From assembly GCA_021300575.1 (NCBI GenBank), contig JAJTDM010000052.1:1-57890 (forward strand): DNA of 57,890 nt. Reading direction: 5' to 3'. Shown here one piece after another: positions 41,556 through 50,920 of this stretch. The notes under the pieces were generated by a model. It had not been told where the DNA came from. It saw nothing but the letters and a program-made list of their open reading frames with translations, and did not search any database. This DNA is from Rubrivivax sp. Its GTDB lineage: Bacteria > Pseudomonadota > Gammaproteobacteria > Burkholderiales > Burkholderiaceae_C. Position numbers and translations under genes: made by a program. How positions within the stretch are numbered: position 1 is the stretch's first letter; every line of letters starts with the position of its first letter.

Positions 41556-41967
41556 TTTCTTCGATACCAACGTCCTGGTCTACGCAGTCGATCGGGACAG
41601 TCCCGCCAAGCGTACTGTTGCCCAAGCCCTCGTGGCGAGCGCACTCACCCGACAGACGGGCGTGATCAGCTTCCAGGTGGTGCAGGAAACCCTGCAAGCC
41701 TTGACGCGCAAGAGCCGTGTGGTCGCGAGCGCCGAAGATGCACAAGACTTCCTCGTGAAGGTTCTGACGCCGCTGTGGAAGGTGCACCCGAGCACGACGA
41801 TCTACGCCAGGGCCCTGCGCATCCAGTCGGGCCAGGGCTTTTCCTTTTACGACAGCCTGATCGTCGCCGCCGCATTGGACAGCGGCTGCAAGCGCTTGCT
41901 GACCGAAGATCTCCAGCACGGTCAGCGCATCGACGGGCTGCACATCGAGAACCCTTTCCTGGCTTGA
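41542..41967 (+). CDS. PIN-domain ribonuclease toxin (VapC-like)
   Basis: This is a 141-residue PIN domain with all acidic positions: Asp in ADFFDTNVLVYAVD, Glu in FQVVQETLQAL, Asp in GFSFYDSLIVAAA and the C-terminal LLTEDLQHGQ. It uses a GTG start at 41542 inside the antitoxin gene, so translation is coupled. It is intact. Confidence 0.88.
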   Translation: MSGADFFDTNVLVYAVDRDSPAKRTVAQALVASALTRQTGVISFQVVQETLQALTRKSRVVASAEDAQDFLVKVLTPLWKVHPSTTIYARALRIQSGQGFSFYDSLIVAAALDSGCKRLLTEDLQHGQRIDGLHIENPFLA

Positions 41968-42068
41968 GACCCAAGGCGACTGTCGCCTGCACAGGGTTTG
42001 GGCCCTCGAAAGGCGCGGGCGCTGCACAACCCAGCCCTTGTAGCTTCGCCCACGGCGACCTGGCGACC

Positions 42069-42989
42069 TCAGACACCCGTCTTTTCTCTGCAATGTCCGA
42101 GGAAGGCCGCCAGCAGTTGCCCGGGCCTCCGATCACGATGGGTGACGATGGCCAGCGCCCGGCGCATGGGCGGCAGCGGTGTGCTCAGGCGCACCAGAAG
42201 CCCCGCATCGATGGCCTCGGCCACGGCATGAATGGACAACAGCCCAACGCCCTGGCCGGAGGCCACGGCCCGCTTCACGGCCTCGTTGCTGCCCAGTTCC
42301 ATTTCGATGCGAAAGCGACCCAGGCCGGGCACCAGCCAGCGGTCGGCCGCCTCCCGGGTGCCCGAGCCCGGCTCGCGCAGGATCCACGGCGCCTGGCGCA
42401 GCCAGGCGCGATCCACGCGCCGGCCGGCCATGGGGTTCGCTGCGGCGGCCACCACCACCAGTTCGTCGTCACGCCAGTGCGCCACTTCCAGGTCGGGGTG
42501 CGTTCGCGCGCCCTCGATGAAGCCCACATCCACTTCCAGACCCGCCACCGCGTCCAGCACCGCCCGTGTGTTGGCGATGTCAAGGCGCACACGCACGTCG
42601 GGGTGCGCTTGCTTCCACCGCCCGATCAGCGGGGGCAGCAGGTACTCGCCCACCGTGAAGCTGGCGGCCAGTCGCAAGGTGCCGGCGTCGTGAGCCGCAA
42701 ACATGCTGCGGATGTCGCCCGCCTGCTCCAGCAGGTTGACAGCCCGCGGCAACAAGGTGCGGCCGTGCTCGTTGAGCACGAGGCGGCGACCGACGCGGTC
42801 GAACAGCGAAACGCCCAACACCGACTCCAGTTCGGCCAGTGCGGCGCTGGCCGCAGACTGCGAGCGCGCCACCCGCTCGGCAGCCGCGCGGGTGGAGCCG
42901 GCGCGGGCCACGGCGACAAAAGTCGCCAGCTGTCGCAGCGTCGGGCCGGGGTAGGCCTTTTGATCAACTTGATCGATTTGATCGGTCAC
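42069..42989 (-). CDS. LysR-family regulator divergent from the soe operon
   Basis: This is a 306-residue LysR protein: HTH (TLRQLATFVAVARAGSTRAA, SQSAASAALAELESVLGVSL) and effector domain (RLAASFTVGEYLLPPLIGRW, ILREPGSGTREAADRWL), the latter CysB/CbbR-like. It uses a GTG start at 42989, and the candidate operator overlaps that codon. The divergent orientation makes it the likely regulator of soeABC, perhaps responding to sulfite or a sulfonate. Confidence 0.9.
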   Translation of the reverse strand: MTDQIDQVDQKAYPGPTLRQLATFVAVARAGSTRAAAERVARSQSAASAALAELESVLGVSLFDRVGRRLVLNEHGRTLLPRAVNLLEQAGDIRSMFAAHDAGTLRLAASFTVGEYLLPPLIGRWKQAHPDVRVRLDIANTRAVLDAVAGLEVDVGFIEGARTHPDLEVAHWRDDELVVVAAAANPMAGRRVDRAWLRQAPWILREPGSGTREAADRWLVPGLGRFRIEMELGSNEAVKRAVASGQGVGLLSIHAVAEAIDAGLLVRLSTPLPPMRRALAIVTHRDRRPGQLLAAFLGHCREKTGV

Positions 42990-43006
42990 GATAAATCAAA
43001 TTATCG
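42989..43006. promoter_or_regulatory. candidate LysR operator in the lysR/soeA gap
   Basis: A perfect inverted repeat CGATAA-N6-TTATCG covers the first base of the lysR start codon. GATC/ATCAA repeats extend into the start of the gene and to 43020. This fits autorepression plus control of soeA. Confidence 0.5.
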
Positions 43007-43129
43007 GGTGGATCGATCAATCCGCCGGCCCTAGCATCGGTGTCGGATGGGATCACGCGGTCCAGCCACTGGCGCCGCACGAAAAAGACCGTCGGCTTCC
43101 ATGACGGCAACAGAATGGAGACACCCCCC

Positions 43130-46102
43130 ATGGCCCTGTTCAGCGCAAGCTCGCCCCTGCACGACCCCCTGGCCCCACCGGCGGGCGCAGACACCGGAGC
43201 CACGGAGGTCAAGTGCACCACCTGCTACATGTGTGCCTGCCGCTGCGGCATTCGCGTGCACCTGCGCCAGGGCGAGAACGGCCCCGAGGTGCGCTACATC
43301 GACGGCAACCCCGACCACCCCATCAACAAGGGCGTGATCTGCGCCAAGGGCAGCTCGGGCATCATGAAGCAGGTGTCGCCCGCGCGCCTGACACAGCCGC
43401 TGCGGCGCAAGCCCGGCGCCGAGCGCGGGGCCGGCGAGTTCGAGCCCATCTCCTGGGACGAGACCTTCGCCATCCTCACCGAGCGCCTGGGCCGCATCCG
43501 CGCCACGGACCCGAAGAAGTTCGCTCTCTTCACCGGGCGCGACCAGATGCAGGCCCTCACCGGCCTGTTCGCGCGCCAGTTTGGTACGCCCAACTACGCC
43601 GCGCACGGCGGCTTCTGCTCGGTCAACATGGCCGCGGGCATGATCTACACAGTGGGCGGCAGCTTCTGGGAGTTCGGCGGGCCGGACCTGGACCGCGCCA
43701 AGCTCTTCGTGATGATCGGCACGGCCGAAGACCACCACAGCAACCCGATGAAGATCGCCCTGTCGGCCTTCAAGCGGCGCGGCGGGCGCTTCATCTCCAT
43801 CAACCCGGTGCGCACCGGCTACTCGGCCATTGCCGACGAGTGGATCCCCATCAAGCCCGGCACCGACGGCGCGCTGTTCATGGCGCTGATGCACGAGCTG
43901 ATCAAGCACGACCGCATCGACCGCCCCTTCCTGCAGCGCTTCACCAACGCGCCGCAGCTGGTGGTGCTGGACGAGGGCGCACGCGAGGGCCTGTTCGCCT
44001 TCGACCCGGACCCGGCCAAGGGCCCGCCGGGCGACGGCCGCCACCCGCACAACAAGCTGGTGTGGGACAGCGTGTCAGGCCAGGTGATGGCGGCCTACCC
44101 CGAGGGCATCGCCGAGGGCCGCAGCCCGGCGCTCACCGGCACCTACACGCTGGAGGACGGCACAAAGGAGGGCACCCGTGTGGCGCCGGCCTTCCAACTG
44201 CTCACGCAGCAAGTGGCCCACTGCACGCCCGAGTGGGCGCAAAGCATCACCGGCATCGCCGCAGACCGCATCCGTGCGCTGGCCGTGGAGATCGGCGACA
44301 CGGCGCTGAAGCAGGCCTTCGAGCTGCCCATCCCGTGGACCGACGCCTGGGGCAAGATCCACCCCACCACCATCGGCCGGCCCGTGGCCTTTCACGCCAT
44401 GCGCGGCCTGGCGGCGCACTCCAACGGCTTCCAGACCGTGCGCTCGCTGGCCGTGATGATGAGCCTGCTGGGCACCATCGACGCGCCCGGGGGCTTCAGG
44501 CACAAGGCGCCCTACCCGCGCCACATCGTGCCCAACTACCGCGCCTTCAACGACCCCGAGCAGGTCAAGCCCAACACGCCGCTGAACGCCGCGCCGCTGG
44601 GCTTTCCGGCCAGCCCGGAAGAGCTGGCCCTCAACCCCGACGGCTCGCCCATCCGCATCGACCACGCCTTCTCCTGGGAGCACCCGCTCTCAGCCCACGG
44701 CCTCATGCACAACGTGATCACCAACGCAGTCAAAGCCGACCCCTACCGGCTGGACACGCTGATGATCTTCATGGCGAACATGGCATGGAACTCCACCATG
44801 AACACCATGGCCGTGCGCGAGATGCTCAACCGGCGTGGCGAGGACGGCGAGTACCAGATCCCCTTCCTGGTGGTGTGCGATGCCTTCCAGAGCGAGATGG
44901 TGGCCTACGCCGACCTGGTGCTGCCCGACACCACCTACCTCGAGCGGCATGACGTGATGAGCATGCTGGACCGGCCGATCAGCGAGTTCGACGGGCCGGT
45001 GGATTCGGTGCGGGTGCCGGTGGTGGCGCCGCTGGGCCAGTGCAAGCCCTTCCAGGAGGTGCTGATCGAGCTGGCCTCGCGCCTGAAGTTCCCGGCCTTC
45101 ACGGGCGCCGAAGGCGCACGCAAGTTCAAGGACTACCCGGACTTCGTCGTCAACTTCCAGCCGCAGCCGGGCATCGGCTTCCTGATGGGCTGGCGCGGCG
45201 AGAACGGCACCGAGCACCTGCGCGGCGCGCCCAACCCCAAGCAGTGGGAGATGTACGAGAAGAACGGCTGCGTTTTCCAGTATCACCTGCCCGAGACGCA
45301 ACAGTACATGCGCAACTGGAACCAGGCCTACCTGGATTTCGCCAAGGACAAGGGCTGGCGCCAGAAGAACGACCCGGTGCAGCTGGCCATCTACTCCGAC
45401 GTGCTGCAGAGCTTTCGCCTGGCCGCACAAGGCAAGACCACCGGCCGCCAACCGCCTGAGCATCTTCGCGAACGCATTGCCACCTATTTCGACCCCCTGC
45501 CCTTCTGGTACCCGCCGCTGGAAGCTGCCTGCACCGACCTGCAGGCCTACCCGCTGAACGCCATCACGCAGCGGCCCATGGCGATGTACCACTCCTGGGA
45601 TTCGCAGAACGCCTGGCTGCGCCAGATCCACAGCCACAACTACCTGCATGTGAACCCGGTCACGGCCCAGGCCGCGGGCATTGCCGACGGCGGATGGTGC
45701 TGGGTGGAAAGCCGCTGGGGAAAGGTGCGCTGCATGGTGCGCCACAGCGAGGCGGTGGAACCCGGCACGGTGTGGACCTGGAACGCGATCGGCAAGGCCA
45801 GCGGCGCCTGGCAGCTGGAGGCGGGCGCAGACGAGTCACGCAAGGGCTTCCTGCTGAACCACCTGATCAGCGAGGAACTGCCGCTGACCGACGGCGACGG
45901 CCAATCCGCGGGCACCATCAGCAACTCCGACCCCATCACCGGCCAGGCCGGCTGGTACGACGTGCGCGTGCGCATCCGGCCTGCTGCGCCTGAGGAGCCC
46001 GAAGAGACCTTCCCCCAAGTGGCGGCCACTCCCCCGGCGCCAGGGGTACTGGGGCGGGCGCAGAAGGTGTTGACGTACTTTGCGGGGAGGAAGGCTCCGT
46101 GA
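43130..46102 (+). CDS. soeA: SoeA-like molybdopterin oxidoreductase (sulfite dehydrogenase catalytic subunit)
   Basis: This is a 990-residue molybdo-bis-MGD enzyme of the DMSO-reductase superfamily. The [4Fe-4S] ligands lie in KCTTCYMCACRCGIRV (29-43) plus Cys71 in GVICAKGSSG. The likely Mo ligand is Cys163 in AAHGGFCSVNMAAG. There is no Tat signal, so the catalytic site is cytoplasmic, as in SoeABC and unlike DmsA or PsrA. SoeABC oxidises sulfite to sulfate and passes electrons to quinone. The N-terminal motif and the NrfD-type anchor agree with SoeA. The context (xsc, suyAB) supports sulfite as substrate. The ATG at 43130 follows GGAG by 9 bases. Confidence 0.85.
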   Translation: MALFSASSPLHDPLAPPAGADTGATEVKCTTCYMCACRCGIRVHLRQGENGPEVRYIDGNPDHPINKGVICAKGSSGIMKQVSPARLTQPLRRKPGAERGAGEFEPISWDETFAILTERLGRIRATDPKKFALFTGRDQMQALTGLFARQFGTPNYAAHGGFCSVNMAAGMIYTVGGSFWEFGGPDLDRAKLFVMIGTAEDHHSNPMKIALSAFKRRGGRFISINPVRTGYSAIADEWIPIKPGTDGALFMALMHELIKHDRIDRPFLQRFTNAPQLVVLDEGAREGLFAFDPDPAKGPPGDGRHPHNKLVWDSVSGQVMAAYPEGIAEGRSPALTGTYTLEDGTKEGTRVAPAFQLLTQQVAHCTPEWAQSITGIAADRIRALAVEIGDTALKQAFELPIPWTDAWGKIHPTTIGRPVAFHAMRGLAAHSNGFQTVRSLAVMMSLLGTIDAPGGFRHKAPYPRHIVPNYRAFNDPEQVKPNTPLNAAPLGFPASPEELALNPDGSPIRIDHAFSWEHPLSAHGLMHNVITNAVKADPYRLDTLMIFMANMAWNSTMNTMAVREMLNRRGEDGEYQIPFLVVCDAFQSEMVAYADLVLPDTTYLERHDVMSMLDRPISEFDGPVDSVRVPVVAPLGQCKPFQEVLIELASRLKFPAFTGAEGARKFKDYPDFVVNFQPQPGIGFLMGWRGENGTEHLRGAPNPKQWEMYEKNGCVFQYHLPETQQYMRNWNQAYLDFAKDKGWRQKNDPVQLAIYSDVLQSFRLAAQGKTTGRQPPEHLRERIATYFDPLPFWYPPLEAACTDLQAYPLNAITQRPMAMYHSWDSQNAWLRQIHSHNYLHVNPVTAQAAGIADGGWCWVESRWGKVRCMVRHSEAVEPGTVWTWNAIGKASGAWQLEAGADESRKGFLLNHLISEELPLTDGDGQSAGTISNSDPITGQAGWYDVRVRIRPAAPEEPEETFPQVAATPPAPGVLGRAQKVLTYFAGRKAP

Positions 46103-46478
46103 CTGCCGATCATTCCTTGCCCTCAGATGTGCGGGGGCGAACGAGCGCGGCGCCTTCCTCCGCTCATGTCCCCCAGTCTCGGCCTCTCGGCCGAGACCTC
46201 CTCCTTGACTTCGCTGCGAAAGGCACCGCACCCGTCCACCCTGGCCACGATGTCCACACGCCATCCAGGGCAGGTCGCAGGCCACTGGCTCTGGAAGAGC
46301 GCTCGTCTCTTGGCAGGCCGGGGGCGGCGGGTACCCGACGCAGCGAAGTCAAGGAGGAGGCGCGGGCCGGGAGGCCTGCGCCGGGGGACATGAGCGGAGG
46401 CGGGTACACGTCGCCCCTGGCCCGCGAGACCAACGCGCGCGCATGCGCGCCATCACATCACCGGAGTCACTGAACAAG
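46103..46478. repeat. inverted-repeat element between soeA and soeB
   Basis: No gene is credible in this 376-base gap. Two 62-base arms (46157-46218 and 46339-46400) are inverted copies. The outer 18 bases (CCTCCGCTCATGTCCCCC) and inner 22 bases are identical, while the central part differs but keeps a hairpin in each (perfect TCTCGGCC-TCTC-GGCCGAGA in the left arm). The arms enclose about 120 unique bases. Confidence 0.85.
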
Positions 46479-47204
46479 ATGGCCTCCCCACAACCCGAAA
46501 CCCTGGCCAAGCAACTCGCCCTGGTCATTGACCTGAACGTGTGCGTGGGCTGCCACGCCTGCGTCACCTCGTGCAAGCAGTGGAACACCTCGGGCAGCGC
46601 CGGGCCGCTGGCCGACGAGAACGCCTATGGCGCCAACCCCACCGGCACCTTCTTCAACCGCGTGCAGACGTGGGAGGCCGGCAGCTTCCCGGCCACCGAG
46701 ACCGTCCACTTCCCCAAGAGCTGCCTGCACTGCGAAGACCCCCCCTGCGTGCCGGTGTGCCCCACGGGTGCGAGCTACAAGCGCAAGGAAGACGGCATCG
46801 TGCTGGTCGATTACGACAAGTGCATCGGCTGCAAGTACTGCGCCTGGGCCTGCCCCTACGGCGCGCGCGAGCTGGACGAAGAGCGCCAGGTGATGACCAA
46901 GTGCACGCTGTGCGTGGACCGCATCTACGACGAGAAGATGGCGCCGGAAGACCGGAAGCCCGCCTGCGTCATGGCCTGCCCGACGGGCGCGCGCCTGTTC
47001 GGCGACGTGAAGGACCCCGACTCCGAGGTGTCCAAGGCCATCCGCGAGCGCGGTGGCTACTCGCTCATGCCGGAATGGGAGACCCAGCCCGCCAACCAGT
47101 ACCTGCCGCGGCAGATCACGGCCGCAGCCACACCAACGTCCACCAAAGTGGCCCCGCATGCCGACGGCCCTGCGCCCGCCGCGCCACAGGAGCGCGCCCT
47201 GTGA
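46479..47204 (+). CDS. soeB: SoeB-like four-cluster ferredoxin subunit
   Basis: This is a 241-residue electron-transfer subunit with four Cys groups for [4Fe-4S] clusters: CVGCHACVTSCKQW, CLHCEDPPCVPVCPTGAS, CIGCKYCAWACPYGAR and CTLCVDRIY with ACVMACPTGAR. This is the DmsB/PsrB/SoeB pattern. It links the molybdenum subunit to the membrane anchor. The ATG at 46479 is chosen; an upstream ATG at 46443 is possible. It overlaps soeC by 4 bases. Confidence 0.9.
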   Translation: MASPQPETLAKQLALVIDLNVCVGCHACVTSCKQWNTSGSAGPLADENAYGANPTGTFFNRVQTWEAGSFPATETVHFPKSCLHCEDPPCVPVCPTGASYKRKEDGIVLVDYDKCIGCKYCAWACPYGARELDEERQVMTKCTLCVDRIYDEKMAPEDRKPACVMACPTGARLFGDVKDPDSEVSKAIRERGGYSLMPEWETQPANQYLPRQITAAATPTSTKVAPHADGPAPAAPQERAL

Positions 47205-48172
47205 AGCCCGCCTTCTCCGTCATCTCCTTCACCGCGGTGGCCGGCGCTGCGCAGGGCCTGGTGGTGGCGCTGGCGGTGTCCGCTCTGACGGGCGTACCGC
47301 TGTCGACCGGCTTCACGTCCACGGCGCTGCTGCTCGCCCTGGTGATGCTGGCGGTGGGTCTGGCGGCGTCCTTCCTGCACTTGGGCCGCCCGGAACGGGC
47401 CTGGCGCGCCATGGCCATGTGGCGCACCTCCTGGCTGAGCCGTGAGGTCATCGTGCTGCCGGCCTTCATGGCGATGGTGGCGCTGTGGGGGGCGTTGGTG
47501 CGCTGGGGCCCCGCCGAGTGGACGGCATCCCGCGCGGCGACGCAGGGCCTGCCCGTGCTGGCGCTGCTGGGCGCAGCCCTGCTGTGGTGGTGCACCGGGC
47601 AGATCTACGCCTGCCTGCGCTTCATCCAGGAGTGGGCGCATCCGCTCACGCTGCTGAACTTTGCCTTGATCGGCCTGGCCACGGGCCTGGTGCTCGGGTG
47701 CGCGCTGGCCGCCACGCTGGGAGAGCGCGAGGTGCTGGCCGAATGGGCCCCACGGGCGCTGGCAGCCACCCTGGCCGCCTGGGGCACGCGCACGCTGGCG
47801 CTGCGGCGCAACGCACGCCTGAAGCCGAAGTCCACCGCGCAGTCGGCCACGGGCATCCCGGCAGCCCGACTGGTGCAGAAGTCCATGGGTATGTCGGCAG
47901 GCGCCTTCAACACGCGCGAGTTCTTCCATGGCGCCACACAGGCCGCCATCGGCCACGTGCGGCGCGCGCTGCACCTGCTGGGCTTCGCCTTGCCGGCTGT
48001 CCTCATGGCCGCGGCGCTGTGGGCCGCTTCGGCCGGCTACGGACCGACGCTCATCACCGCACTGTGGTGGGCGGCCGTGGCCACCCAGGTGCCGGGGGTC
48101 GGGGCGGAGCGCTGGCTGTTCTTCGCCCAGGCGCGCCACCCGCAGAACCTGTACTACCAGGCGGTGTCTTGA
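47201..48172 (+). CDS. soeC: SoeC-like membrane anchor (DmsC/NrfD type)
   Basis: This is a 323-residue protein with eight hydrophobic segments, of the DmsC type: SFLHLGRPERAWRAMAMWRT is the family hallmark, and YACLRFIQEWAHPLTLLNF is also typical. It carries electrons to or from the quinone pool and has no haem ligand pattern. The GTG at 47201 has AGGAG 8 bases upstream and overlaps the soeB stop. It completes the soeABC operon. Confidence 0.88.
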   Translation: MKPAFSVISFTAVAGAAQGLVVALAVSALTGVPLSTGFTSTALLLALVMLAVGLAASFLHLGRPERAWRAMAMWRTSWLSREVIVLPAFMAMVALWGALVRWGPAEWTASRAATQGLPVLALLGAALLWWCTGQIYACLRFIQEWAHPLTLLNFALIGLATGLVLGCALAATLGEREVLAEWAPRALAATLAAWGTRTLALRRNARLKPKSTAQSATGIPAARLVQKSMGMSAGAFNTREFFHGATQAAIGHVRRALHLLGFALPAVLMAAALWAASAGYGPTLITALWWAAVATQVPGVGAERWLFFAQARHPQNLYYQAVS

Positions 48173-49113
48173 GCCTTCAGGCCGCCTGGCGACGCGTGCA
48201 CGATGCCGTGCACCGGCGCACGGCGCACCTGCCGCCCACGGTGCAGGGCCTGCTGTGGGCCACCGCGGCCGGGGTGATCTTCAGCTTCCTGAACGCGCTG
48301 ATGCGCGGGCTGGGCCAGCAGGTGGACCCGTTCCAGTCGCAGTTCCTGCGCTACTTCTTTGGCTTGCTGGTGCTGCTGCCGCTGGTGTGGCACCAAGGCC
48401 TGGCGGCCTACCGACCCAAGGCGGTGGGAGGGCAGTTCCTGCGCGGCGGCCTGCACACCGCCGGGCTGTACCTGTGGTTCGTGTCGCTGCCGAAGATTCC
48501 GCTGGCCGACATGACGGCCATCGGGTTCACCATACCGCTGTTCATCATGCTGGGCGCGTGGCTGTTCTTCAAGGAGGCCATGCGCTGGGAGCGCTGGCTC
48601 GCGACGGCCCTCGGTTTTGTCGGCGTGATGGTGGTGGTGGGCCCGAAACTGTCCCTGGCCGATGGCTTCGGGCCGGGGCCCGGCCTGTACCACCTGCTGA
48701 TGCTGGCCTCCGCCCCCTTGTTCGCCGCCTCGTTCCTGGTGACCAAGGCCCTGACGCGCTACGAGACCACGGGCACCATCCTGGTGTGGCAGGCCCTGAC
48801 CATCAGCCTGCTGAGCCTGCCGCTCGCCCTGTGGGTGTGGCAACCCTTGACGCTGTGGCAGTGGCTGGGCTTTCTGGCCTGCGGGCTGCTGGGCAGCAGC
48901 GGCCACTATTGCCTCACACGCTCTTTTGTCGCCGCCGACATCTCGGCCACCCAGTCCATCAAGTTCCTGGATCTGGTGTGGGCCGTGCTGCTGGGCTGGG
49001 CGCTGTTTGCGGACGTGCCCACCGTCAGCACCATCGCCGGCGGCCTGCTCATCAGCGCAGCCACGGTGTGGGTGGCACACAGGGAGTCGCGGGCAAGGCC
49101 GAGGTCACCGTAG
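48169..49113 (+). CDS. EamA-family (DMT) permease at the end of the soe operon
   Basis: This is a protein of about 314 residues with ten membrane segments in two EamA repeats (GLLWATAAGVIFSFLNALMR; PGLYHLLMLASAPLFAASF). A TTG start at 48169 that overlaps the soeC stop is proposed; a downstream GTG is possible. DMT permeases export metabolites or amino acids. The coupling to soeC suggests removal or uptake of a sulfonate-pathway compound, an inference from position only. Confidence 0.8.
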   Translation: MSLQAAWRRVHDAVHRRTAHLPPTVQGLLWATAAGVIFSFLNALMRGLGQQVDPFQSQFLRYFFGLLVLLPLVWHQGLAAYRPKAVGGQFLRGGLHTAGLYLWFVSLPKIPLADMTAIGFTIPLFIMLGAWLFFKEAMRWERWLATALGFVGVMVVVGPKLSLADGFGPGPGLYHLLMLASAPLFAASFLVTKALTRYETTGTILVWQALTISLLSLPLALWVWQPLTLWQWLGFLACGLLGSSGHYCLTRSFVAADISATQSIKFLDLVWAVLLGWALFADVPTVSTIAGGLLISAATVWVAHRESRARPRSP

Positions 49114-49115
49114 GC

Positions 49116-50135
49116 TCAACGGCCACGTGAAGCGGCGGACAGATGGTCACCCCGACCGCCGTTGCCACTGGCGCAATGCGCCAATCCGTCCAGCAGCACA
49201 TCCCGGGGCATGTCGCGGCCGATGAAGACCATCTTGGACTCGCGCTTCTCGCCGGGCTTCCAAGGTGAGCCCTCTTCCGAGCCCATCAGCATGTGCACAC
49301 CTTGCAGCACCACGCGCTGCTTCATGCCCTTGATGTTCAGCACGCCCTTGTAGCGCATCAGCCGAGTGCCGTAGACCTGGACGATGCCGCCCAGGAAGTC
49401 TTCCACACGGTCCAGGTCCAGAGGCTTGTCCTCGCGGAACACGAAGGAGCTGACATCGTCGTCGTGCTCATGGTCGACGTCGGTCAGAAAGTCGGGCTCG
49501 ATTTCGAGGATGGCGTGAAGGTTGAAGCCGCGGATGTCCAGCAGGTCCTCGATGGCCGCCACGCCATACCGGGCCTCGCCGATCTTGGCGCGCGGGTTCA
49601 TGCGCACCAGGCGCTGGCGCAGCTGCGCCACCTCGTCAGGCTGCACCACGTCGGTCTTGGTGATGAGGATGCGGTCGGCAAAACCCACCTGTTCCTGCGC
49701 CTCATGATGTTCATCGAGCTGTTGCGGCGCGTGCTTGGCATCGACCATGGTGACGATCGCGTCGAGCAGGTACTGCTGCGAGATGTCGTCGTCGACAAAG
49801 AAGGTCTGGGCCACGGGCGCAGGGTCGGCCAGCCCGGTGGTCTCGATGATGACGCGGTCGAACTGCAACTGGCCGGCCTGCCGCTTGGCGTGCAATTCGC
49901 CCAGGATGCGCACCAGGTCGCCGCGCACGGTGCAGCAGATGCAGCCGTTGTTCATCTCCACGATCTGCTCTTCCCGGTCCTGCACCAGCAGCTCGTTGTC
50001 GATGCCCGCCTCGCCAAACTCGTTCTCGATGACCGCAATGCGGTGGCCGTGGTGTTCCTTCAGGATGCGGTTGAGCAGCGTCGTCTTGCCGCTGCCCAGG
50101 AAGCCGGTGAGGATGGTGACGGGCGTAAGGTTCAT
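49116..50135 (-). CDS. CobW/ZNG1-type GTPase metallochaperone (zinc-linked)
   Basis: This is a 339-residue COG0523 GTPase with Walker [13 protein letters not shown] (11-22), the metal-binding GCICC (about 64-68), [15 protein letters not shown] and NKxD-like ITKTDVV. A His/Asp string [10 protein letters not shown] precedes the CobW C-terminal domain. Position after a zinc permease gene (start overlaps its stop by 4 bases) places it in the zinc branch, delivering Zn2+ to enzymes during starvation. It is convergent with the EamA gene. Confidence 0.9.
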   Translation of the reverse strand: MNLTPVTILTGFLGSGKTTLLNRILKEHHGHRIAVIENEFGEAGIDNELLVQDREEQIVEMNNGCICCTVRGDLVRILGELHAKRQAGQLQFDRVIIETTGLADPAPVAQTFFVDDDISQQYLLDAIVTMVDAKHAPQQLDEHHEAQEQVGFADRILITKTDVVQPDEVAQLRQRLVRMNPRAKIGEARYGVAAIEDLLDIRGFNLHAILEIEPDFLTDVDHEHDDDVSSFVFREDKPLDLDRVEDFLGGIVQVYGTRLMRYKGVLNIKGMKQRVVLQGVHMLMGSEEGSPWKPGEKRESKMVFIGRDMPRDVLLDGLAHCASGNGGRGDHLSAASRGR

Positions 50136-50920
50136 CGGGCTTTCTCCTGTACTGCTGCGTGTTCCGAAGGGGCGTCAAGGTCGGAGCTGCCGCTGCGCAG
50201 TGCGCTGAGGGCTCCATAGGCCGACAGTGCAAGTGCTACGCAGGCGCCGCTGGGTGCATCGAAGGCCCAGCTCGCGGCCAGGCCCGCGCCGCAGGCCGCC
50301 ACCGCGCCAGCCCAGGCCAGGACACGCGAGGCGCCGGCGCGCTGCCACAGCGCTGGCGCGATCAGGGTGGCGAATACCAGGAACAGGCCGAGCACGGGCA
50401 CGGCCAGGCTCGCCACAACAGCGAAAACCGGGAAGAAGATGCCGTCGCGTGCGAGTCGCCGGCCGAGCGGGAGCACAACCGCAGCACAAGAGGCCAGCAC
50501 GACCACCTGCGGCCACTGCGCCCAAAGCACGTCGGCGGCCAGCAGTTCGGACATGCGCTCGCGGCCGTGCGGGTCCTGCCGCGAGCCCAGCAGTGCGATG
50601 CTGGCGCCCAGCACGTACAGCAAACCGATCAGCGCCTCGCGCTGGCTGGGCCAACGCCGCGACACCCAGGCAACTGCACCGGCGCATGTCAACGCACCAC
50701 CGATGGCCAAGGCCTGAGTGGTCAACCAGTCGGGGTGGTCGACGAGCGCCCCGACCCAAAGCGCCGCAGCGGCCGCAGCCTGCGCCACCGCGAGGTCGAT
50801 GAAGACAACACCGCGCGCCAGCACCTGCGCGCCCAAGGGTGCGAGGGCCAGCACACCCAACATCAACGCGGCCACCGGCACGAGGAACCACGTGTCCAAG
50901 GCCAGCGTACTGTCGTTCAT
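50132..50920 (-). CDS. metal ABC transporter permease (zinc, ZnuB/ABC-3 family)
   Basis: This is a 262-residue membrane protein with about eight segments and ABC-3 permease features ([40 protein letters not shown]). It would import Zn2+ with the preceding binding protein. No ATPase is encoded in this operon, so it must use one from elsewhere, possibly AztA at 55166. The ATG at 50920 overlaps the binding-protein stop (ATGA). Confidence 0.83.
   Translation of the reverse strand: MNDSTLALDTWFLVPVAALMLGVLALAPLGAQVLARGVVFIDLAVAQAAAAAALWVGALVDHPDWLTTQALAIGGALTCAGAVAWVSRRWPSQREALIGLLYVLGASIALLGSRQDPHGRERMSELLAADVLWAQWPQVVVLASCAAVVLPLGRRLARDGIFFPVFAVVASLAVPVLGLFLVFATLIAPALWQRAGASRVLAWAGAVAACGAGLAASWAFDAPSGACVALALSAYGALSALRSGSSDLDAPSEHAAVQEKAR

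Noticed and set aside
46157..46400. Possible CRISPR repeat pair
   Set aside because: Only two units, inverted to each other, with no regular spacer and no cas genes.
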